Origin: Kitasatospora azatica KCTC 9699
Lineage (GTDB): Bacteria; Actinomycetota; Actinomycetes; Streptomycetales; Streptomycetaceae
Assembly (NCBI RefSeq): GCF_000744785.1
Contig: NZ_JQMO01000002.1
Location: 1,488,001 to 1,552,000, forward strand
DNA length: 64,000 bases
Direction: 5' to 3'
Positions 59,088 to 64,000 of this stretch are shown here, piece by piece (positions within the stretch are counted from its first letter, which is position 1; each line of letters opens with the position of its first letter). A program made the position numbers and the translations under genes. The notes beneath the pieces were generated by a model. The model had not been told where the DNA came from, searched no databases, and saw only the letters and a program-made list of their open reading frames with translations.

Positions 59088-59480
59088 TCACAAAGTGATC
59101 GAACCGCCGAAGTCCCGGCCCTGGACCAGCTTCGTCACCTGGGCGTTGTCGCGGACGGTGTTGCTGACGGTGCTGGTCTGATCGATCTTCACCACGAACA
59201 CCTGCGTGCCCACCCAGTCGGCCAACTCGGCGGCCAGCTCCGGGTCCTGCTCACGACGGTCGATCAGCGTGGTGATCAACTCGCGGACCTGCTGCTGGTC
59301 GGCCGGGTCCACCGGCTCCTCGGACACGGTCGTCAGCTCGGCGCCCGGCTCGCCCCGCCTGAAGGTGCGACGGGCCACGGCCTGCAGAGCCTCCCACGCC
59401 TGGCGGCCGACGGCGGTACCGGCCGCGCCGGCGGCGGCGGTGATCGCTTCGGTGATGGTGCTGGCTGCGTCGATGTCCAC
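59088..59480 (-). CDS. Small helical protein with C-terminal amyloid-signalling-like motif (possible Bell-BASS effector)
   Basis: 130 residues from GTG 59480. The N-terminal 90 residues are predicted helices beginning with an Ala/Gly-rich amphipathic segment (TITEAITAAAGAAGTAVGRQAW) and continuing ELITTLIDRREQDPELAAELADWV. The last 25 residues contain NTVRDNAQVTKLVQGRDFGG, a pattern like the N-x3-G...VxQ-x-x-D-x-x-G motifs found at the ends of bacterial amyloid-signalling proteins and NLR-like ATPases. Such helical N-terminal domains (Bell, compared to fungal HeLo) are proposed cell-death executioners. No NLR partner is seen in the window. The family call is from memory and pattern. Confidence 0.55.
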   Translation of the reverse strand: MDIDAASTITEAITAAAGAAGTAVGRQAWEALQAVARRTFRRGEPGAELTTVSEEPVDPADQQQVRELITTLIDRREQDPELAAELADWVGTQVFVVKIDQTSTVSNTVRDNAQVTKLVQGRDFGGSITL

Positions 59481-59783
59481 AGAAGGCCCCCACGTCCTCG
59501 TGCACGGTGCCGCATGAACGCGACACGTCCCCACGATAACCGTCGAGGTCCGAGCCAGGGGTCGATTCGCCCGACAAGAAACCCGCCCCGGCGCCGCCCA
59601 GAACCCGCCCGCCACGGCCCTGCACGAGGGCCTGGGCCGCCGCGCGTCCGCACCCACGGGTGATCCCCCACCCCGTGCCGCCACGGCCTTCCGGGCGCTC
59701 GCCCAGAGCATCGGCGCACCCGTCCCGAGCTGGGCTTCTGCCGCCTTCGTGGCTAGCATCTCCCCATCGGGAGAGGGGACTTG
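59481..59783. other. 303-bp divergent intergenic region
   Basis: It lies between the small helical protein and a methyltransferase gene. It is less structured than neighbouring gaps; TAGCAT near 59754-59759 could serve the methyltransferase. No gene is supported. Confidence 0.4.
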
Positions 59784-60524
59784 ATGGACCGGAAGATCCG
59801 AACGATCGAGGACGTACTGGAGCTCCTGGACGGCCTCTTCGCACCGGACGCCGACCGCTGGACGGCCGACGGGGCCCGCTGGTGGGACGCCTTCTACGCC
59901 GACCGCGCAAAGCCGGTCCCGTTCTTCGCGGCCAAGCCGGACGAGAGCCTGGCCGACTACCTCGAGCGTGGGCTGATCGTCCCCGGACGGGCGCTGGACC
60001 TGGGCTGCGGACCGGGCCGCAACGCCCTGCACCTGGCCGCTGCGGGCTTCCAGGTAGACGCGGTCGACCTCTCTCCGACGGCCCTCGCCTGGGCTGCCGG
60101 TCGGGCCCGCGAGGCGGGGGCTGCGATCCGCTTCCACTGCGGGGACGCCTTCGCGCTCACCGGCGCCGAGTTGACCGGCCCGTACGACCTGATCTACGAC
60201 TCGGGGTGCTTCCACCACCTGCCGCCGCACCGCCGGATCAGCTACCTGGCGCTGCTCGACCGCCTGCTGGCCCCCGGCGGTCACTTCGGCCTCACCTGCT
60301 TCGCGGCCGGCGCGATGGGCTCCGAGCTGCCCGACGCGGACTTCTACCACCAGTCCCGGCTGCACGGCGGTCTCGCGTACACGCCGGACTCGCTGCGCTG
60401 GATCTTCTCCGAGCTCGCCCAGGTCGAGCTGCGCCGGATGCGGGACGAACCGGACGACTCCCCGCTCTTCGGCGAGCCGTTTCTCTGGACCGCCCTGTTC
60501 CGCCGAACCGCATGGCTCGCTTGA
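59784..60524 (+). CDS. Class I SAM-dependent methyltransferase
   Basis: 246 residues from ATG 59784 (GAGAGGGG upstream; TTG 59781 also possible). Motif I ALDLGCGPGRNALHLAAAGF near residue 75, VDAVDLSPTAL, GPYDLIYDSGCFHHLPPHRR and LLAPGGHFGL make it a TehB/thiopurine-type Rossmann methyltransferase. The substrate is unknown. It stands ahead of a sulfur-metabolism unit but has no evident link to it. Confidence 0.8.
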   Translation: MDRKIRTIEDVLELLDGLFAPDADRWTADGARWWDAFYADRAKPVPFFAAKPDESLADYLERGLIVPGRALDLGCGPGRNALHLAAAGFQVDAVDLSPTALAWAAGRAREAGAAIRFHCGDAFALTGAELTGPYDLIYDSGCFHHLPPHRRISYLALLDRLLAPGGHFGLTCFAAGAMGSELPDADFYHQSRLHGGLAYTPDSLRWIFSELAQVELRRMRDEPDDSPLFGEPFLWTALFRRTAWLA

Positions 60525-60556
60525 CGTGCCGGTGGCCGATCAACCAGTATCGCGGC

Positions 60557-60634
60557 ATGGAGCACGGCACCACTCTCGTCTGCCGCCTGCACGTCGATCT
60601 GCGACGCCAGGCGAGCGACATGTGTGCCTGCTGA
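60557..60634 (+). CDS. Cysteine-rich leader peptide ahead of the cysteine dioxygenase gene
   Basis: A 25-residue ORF: ATG 60557, middle CRLHVDLRRQASD, final residues Met-Cys-Ala-Cys then TGA. Streptomyces genomes carry a family of short leader peptides with the core R-x-HVDL-x-R-x-x-S and a Cys near the end, placed before sulfur genes. Two of the last three codons are Cys, so a ribosome starved of charged tRNA-Cys would stall there and change folding of the 144-nt region before the dioxygenase. No strong ribosome site is visible. Confidence 0.6.
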   Translation: MEHGTTLVCRLHVDLRRQASDMCAC

Positions 60635-60778
60635 CCGGCTGACCTCTGTCGCCGCTTTTCCGCGTTTCACCCCTGTGACCATCTGCCGGGGGACGGGCGC
60701 ACCCATGTCGCCACCACTTCACCGCTGCCCTGTGTCCGCCACCCGTGCGCGGCGCACTCAAGCTTCCCGAGGACCGCC

Positions 60779-61327
60779 ATGAGCACAGATCTCGCGAGCC
60801 CAACGCCCACAGCCACACCCACACCCACACCCACACCCACATCCACCGCCGCACCGGTACCCGCACCGATCACCCCGCTCAGCCCCGCCGCGCTGCGGGC
60901 GGTGGTCGCCGAGCTGGCCGAACGGCCGCAGGAGTGGATCGACAAGGTCCGCCTCTCCACCGAGGAACGCTGGTACGAGCGGCTCAGCCTGACCGAGGAC
61001 CACGAGGTCTGGCTGATCAGCTGGCTGCCCGGCCAGTCCACCGGGTTCCACGACCACGGCGGCTCGCGCGGCGCCTACGCCGTGGCGCTCGGCGAGTTGG
61101 AGGAGCTCTCGCTGGGCGGTGAGCACGGCGAGTTGCACACCCGCCGACTGCCGGCCGGGTCCATCCGCGCCTTCGGTCCCGAGTTCCTGCACGACGTCCG
61201 CAACACCGGTGGCGGCCCGGCGGTCAGCCTGCACGCTTACTCGCCGCCGCTCAGCGAGATCGCGCGCTACGAGCTGCGGGCCAGCGGCCTGCGCCAGACC
61301 GTGGTGGAGGTGGCGGAGCAGTGGTGA
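60779..61327 (+). CDS. Cysteine dioxygenase
   Basis: 182 residues. The cupin iron site is His91, His93 (GFHDHGGS) and His138 (FLHDVRN), with the family Tyr154 near the C terminus; it oxidises L-cysteine to cysteine sulfinate with O2. The N-terminal 25 residues are a Thr-Pro repeat coded by an ACCCAC-type microsatellite. GAGG precedes ATG 60779. Its stop overlaps the rhodanese start. The upstream leader peptide suggests control by cysteine supply. Confidence 0.88.
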   Translation: MSTDLASPTPTATPTPTPTPTSTAAPVPAPITPLSPAALRAVVAELAERPQEWIDKVRLSTEERWYERLSLTEDHEVWLISWLPGQSTGFHDHGGSRGAYAVALGELEELSLGGEHGELHTRRLPAGSIRAFGPEFLHDVRNTGGGPAVSLHAYSPPLSEIARYELRASGLRQTVVEVAEQW

Positions 61328-61710
61328 CCGTGGACGAGCTGGTGGCCCGGGCCCGGGCGGGCGTGCACCGACCGGGGCCGGTGGAGGCGCACCAGGCCTG
61401 GCAGCGGCAGGATGCCCTGCTGGTGGACATCCGCCCGGCCGCGCAGCGGGCCCGGGAGGGCCAGATCCCCGACGCGCTGGTGATCGAGCGCAATGTGCTG
61501 GAGTGGCGGCTGGATCCGACGGGGAGTCACCGGATCCCGGAGGCCACCGGATACGAGCTGCCGGTGGTGCTGGTCTGCTCCGAGGGCTACGCCTCCTGCC
61601 TGGCGGCGGCCTCGCTGCGCGAGCTCGGCCTGCACCGCGCCACCGACCTGGACGGCGGATTCGTCGCCTGGGCGGCCGCGGGGCTGCCCACCGTGCCGGG
61701 GGGCGACTGA
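61324..61710 (+). CDS. Rhodanese-like sulfurtransferase
   Basis: 128 residues from GTG 61324, overlapping the dioxygenase stop (GTGA). LLVDIRPAAQRAREGQIPDALVIERN and the active-site strand VVLVCSEGYASCLAAASL (Cys at the persulfide position) are diagnostic, with DLDGGFVAWAAAGLP at the end. The tight coupling to cysteine dioxygenase places it in cysteine catabolism or sulfane-sulfur handling. Confidence 0.87.
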   Translation: MTVDELVARARAGVHRPGPVEAHQAWQRQDALLVDIRPAAQRAREGQIPDALVIERNVLEWRLDPTGSHRIPEATGYELPVVLVCSEGYASCLAAASLRELGLHRATDLDGGFVAWAAAGLPTVPGGD

Positions 61711-61904
61711 GCCGGGCCTGGCCCATCCCCCGTAGCGACCGGCCCCGTCCCCCGTACCGCTCGGCGTGTCGGATGCGTCACTGATCACCGTTCAGGGTTT
61801 CCCTTGGTCCTGGCGGGGGCAGGCAGCCTCGGATGTCGGCCCCTGACACCGTCTCACCCGCCGTACCCGAAACCGGTGCCCCGGCACCCAGGCAGGAAGC
61901 TCAC

Positions 61905-63044
61905 GTGATCAGATTCGACGGCGCCGGCAAGCGCCATCCCGACGGCACGGTCGCCGTCGAGGGGCTCGATCTCAGCGTGCCCGCGGGCCGGACCACCGTG
62001 TTGGTCGGTCCGTCCGGCTGCGGCAAGACGACCATCCTGCGGATGGTCAACCGGATGGTCGAACCGACCTCGGGCCGGGTGCTGCTGGACGGGACGGACG
62101 TGGCCCGGCTGGAGCCCGCCAAACTGCGCCGCGGCATCGGCTACGTGATCCAGCAGGCGGGTCTCTTCCCGCACCGCAAGGTGCTGGACAACATCGCCAC
62201 CGTGCCCTACCTGCTGGGCTGGGACCGCAAGCGGGCCCGGGCCCGGGCGATGGAGCTGCTGGAGCTGGTCGGGCTGGCACCGGAGACGGCCAAGCGCTAC
62301 CCGTTCCAGCTGTCCGGCGGCCAGCAGCAGCGGGTCGGTGTGGCCCGGGCGCTGGCCGCCGATCCGCCGCTGCTGCTGATGGACGAGCCGTTCAGCGCGG
62401 TCGACCCGGTGGTCCGGGCCGGTCTGCAGGAGGAGCTGCTGCGGCTGCAGGCCGAGTTGAACAAGACGGTGCTCTTCGTGACGCACGACATCGAAGAGGC
62501 GGTGCGGCTCGGCGACCAGATCGTGGTGCTGCGCGAGCACGGGCGGATCGGGCAGGTGGCCGACCCGGCGACGCTGCTCGCCGCCCCCGCCGACGACCAG
62601 GTGGCGCACTTCCTCGGCCGGGACCGGGGGCTGCGCGGTCTCGGGCTGCGCCCGGCGGGCGGGATCGCGCTGCGGCCCGCCGACGAGCCGTACGAGGGCT
62701 GGACCCTGACGGTGGACGACGAGGGCCGGCCGAGCGGGTGGCGGGGGCCCGGGGAAACGATCCGTCAGGTCGCGGTCTACCACCCGGGGACGGACACCCT
62801 GCGCAGCGCCCTGGACAGCGCGGTGCTCTCGCCGGCCCGCGCCGCCGTGGCGGTGGACGCCCAGGGCCGGGTGCTCGGTCTGGCACCCCGCGCGGCGGTC
62901 CTGGACGCACTGGACGCCTCGGGCCCCGAGGCGCCGGCCGGTGGCGTCGTGGACACCCCGTCGGACCCCGGGGCGCCGGCCGACAGCGCTGCCGATCCGG
63001 GTGGCGCCACCGACATAGCGGCGGGGACCGGCCATGGGCGATGA
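61905..63044 (+). CDS. Osmolyte (betaine/choline-type) ABC transporter, ATP-binding protein
   Basis: 379 residues from GTG 61905 (AGGAAG 7 bases upstream; ATG 61833 would add a 24-residue Pro/Ala extension). Walker A GPSGCGKT, VIQQAGLFPHRKV (Q-loop), signature LSGGQQQR, Walker B LLLMDEPFSAVD and His in VTHD. A CBS-like region and an Asp/Ala/Pro tail follow. The FQLS and MVNRM...GYVIQQ details fit OpuCA/ProV-type proteins. Permease genes overlap downstream. Confidence 0.88.
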   Translation: MIRFDGAGKRHPDGTVAVEGLDLSVPAGRTTVLVGPSGCGKTTILRMVNRMVEPTSGRVLLDGTDVARLEPAKLRRGIGYVIQQAGLFPHRKVLDNIATVPYLLGWDRKRARARAMELLELVGLAPETAKRYPFQLSGGQQQRVGVARALAADPPLLLMDEPFSAVDPVVRAGLQEELLRLQAELNKTVLFVTHDIEEAVRLGDQIVVLREHGRIGQVADPATLLAAPADDQVAHFLGRDRGLRGLGLRPAGGIALRPADEPYEGWTLTVDDEGRPSGWRGPGETIRQVAVYHPGTDTLRSALDSAVLSPARAAVAVDAQGRVLGLAPRAAVLDALDASGPEAPAGGVVDTPSDPGAPADSAADPGGATDIAAGTGHGR

Positions 63045-63702
63045 ACCCCTGGTCCGCTGGCACTGGCTCGGCACCCACGTCGACTACCTGCGCGGCCTGC
63101 TCCTGGACCACGCGGTGATCTCGCTGCTCCCGGTGCTCTTCGGCCTGCTGCTCGCCCTCCCGCTGGGCCTGCTCTGCACCCGGTTCCCGCGGCTGTACCA
63201 GCCGCTGGCCGCGGTCTTCAACGTGGTCTACGCGCTGCCCGCGCTCGCGGTCTTCGTGGTGCTGATCCCGTACACCGGCCTGGCCACCCAGGCCACCGTG
63301 ATGATCCCGCTCACCTGCTACGCGCTCGCCGTGCTGCTGCCGACCACGGTGGACGGGCTGCGCGCGGTGCCCGAGCCGGTGCGCCAGGCCGCGACGGCGC
63401 TCGGGTACGGACCCTGGCGGCGACTGGCCGCCGTCGAACTGCCCGCGGCCGTGCCGTACCTGGTGGCGGGGCTGCGGGTGGCGGCGGTCTCCAGCATCTC
63501 GCTGGCGAGTGTGGGCGCGCTGGTCGGGCGCGGCGGGCTGGGCTACCTGTTCATCACCGGCTTCCAACTCACCTTCCCGACGCCGATCGTGGCCGGGATC
63601 GTGCTGGTGGCCGCGCTCGCGCTGGTCACCGACGCGGTGCTGCTGCTGGCCCGCCGGGTGCTGGCGCCGTGGGCCCGGCGTGAGGCGGTGGTGGGGCGGT
63701 GA
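63034..63702 (+). CDS. Osmolyte ABC transporter, permease (OpuCB-like)
   Basis: 222 residues with five to six membrane helices; RQAATALGYGPWRRLAAVELPAAVPYLVAG is the EAA loop and the segment VSSISLASVGALVGRGGLG is typical of the quaternary-amine permeases. Its ATG lies inside the end of the ATPase gene (11-bp overlap). Confidence 0.88.
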   Translation: MGDEPLVRWHWLGTHVDYLRGLLLDHAVISLLPVLFGLLLALPLGLLCTRFPRLYQPLAAVFNVVYALPALAVFVVLIPYTGLATQATVMIPLTCYALAVLLPTTVDGLRAVPEPVRQAATALGYGPWRRLAAVELPAAVPYLVAGLRVAAVSSISLASVGALVGRGGLGYLFITGFQLTFPTPIVAGIVLVAALALVTDAVLLLARRVLAPWARREAVVGR

Positions 63703-64000
63703 ACTGGCTCTCCTGGCTGTCCGACTTCTTCGGCTCGCCCGACCGGCAGCACGGTGCCGACTCGATCGTGCACCGGATCGGCGAGCACCTGCTGCTCTCC
63801 GGCGAGGCGCTCGGCCTGGCCGCGCTGCTGGCGATCCCGCTCGGTCTGCTGCTCGGCTACACCGGGCGGGCGGCCGGCCTGGTCACCGCGCTGACCGGTA
63901 CCGCCCGCGCGCTGCCGACCCTCGGCCTGGTGACGCTGGCGGTGCTGGTGGCGGGCGTCGGCGACACCGCCGTGCTGGTGCCGCTGGTGGCGCTGGCCGC
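63699..64000 (+). CDS. Second osmolyte ABC permease, N-terminal part (cut by window end)
   Basis: GTG 63699 overlaps the previous stop (GTGA); 100 residues are visible, beginning VNWLSWLSDFFGS, with helices EALGLAALLAIPLGLLLGY and the conserved ARALPTLGLVTL segment. It is the OpuCD-like partner; the substrate-binding protein probably follows beyond the edge. Confidence 0.82.
   Translation, partial: MNWLSWLSDFFGSPDRQHGADSIVHRIGEHLLLSGEALGLAALLAIPLGLLLGYTGRAAGLVTALTGTARALPTLGLVTLAVLVAGVGDTAVLVPLVALA

Overview
The window is 64 kb of very GC-rich DNA with densely packed genes, frequent GTG/TTG starts, many 4-bp ATGA/GTGA gene overlaps, MarR/TetR/MerR/PucR-type regulators, a DmdR/IdeR-type iron box, a complete phenylacetate operon and secreted hydrolases. 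This points to an actinobacterium, most likely Streptomycetaceae (Streptomyces or Kitasatospora). It looks like a chromosomal arm with accessory biosynthetic content. No tRNA, rRNA, IS element or CRISPR array was seen.

Left part (1-12.3 kb): the tail of a GT2 cell-wall glycosyltransferase; a coupled Baeyer-Villiger monooxygenase/hydrolase/SDR operon facing a MerR regulator; an MFS exporter; an NmrA/MarR divergent pair; an inositol-phosphatase-like enzyme; a secreted beta-propeller protein; and a two-gene cyclodipeptide cluster (NYH-type cyclodipeptide synthase plus a CYP121-like P450). At 12.8-15.8 kb an iron-box-controlled diaminobutyrate aminotransferase/decarboxylase pair should make 1,3-diaminopropane. 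It is followed by housekeeping-type genes, a frameshifted RNA ligase and modABC.

Centre (22.9-33.6 kb): a compact minus-strand operon (28597 to 23666) encodes a RohP/MppP-like PLP arginine oxidase, a DUF6190-like protein, a DapA-type aldolase, a haem-oxygenase-like diiron oxidase, a Rieske protein and a PRMT-like methyltransferase. The set matches the logic of azomycin (2-nitroimidazole) biosynthesis. A divergent TetR gene lies next to it, with a promoter and a palindrome between them. The Rieske gene begins with seven copies of one palindrome at an exact 33-bp period. The same palindrome recurs four times at 21-bp period at the end of an unrelated flavin monooxygenase gene (about 42.0 kb) and singly in two other genes. 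YceI/rhodanese versus MarR genes with a long shared dyad, a secreted hydrolase and an ArsR regulator follow.

Right part (33.7-64 kb): a frameshifted MFS gene; a PucR regulator/ferredoxin reductase/DesA3-like desaturase island bracketed by a direct duplication of its chromosomal surroundings; paaABCDE with a PaaR-like operator; an M20 peptidase; GH59-ricin and S53 secreted enzymes; an aldo/keto reductase-TetR operon behind a 38-bp dyad; a two-component system; a small helical protein ending in an amyloid-signalling-like motif; a cysteine-rich leader peptide ahead of cysteine dioxygenase and rhodanese genes; and the start of an OpuC-type osmolyte ABC transporter cut by the window edge.
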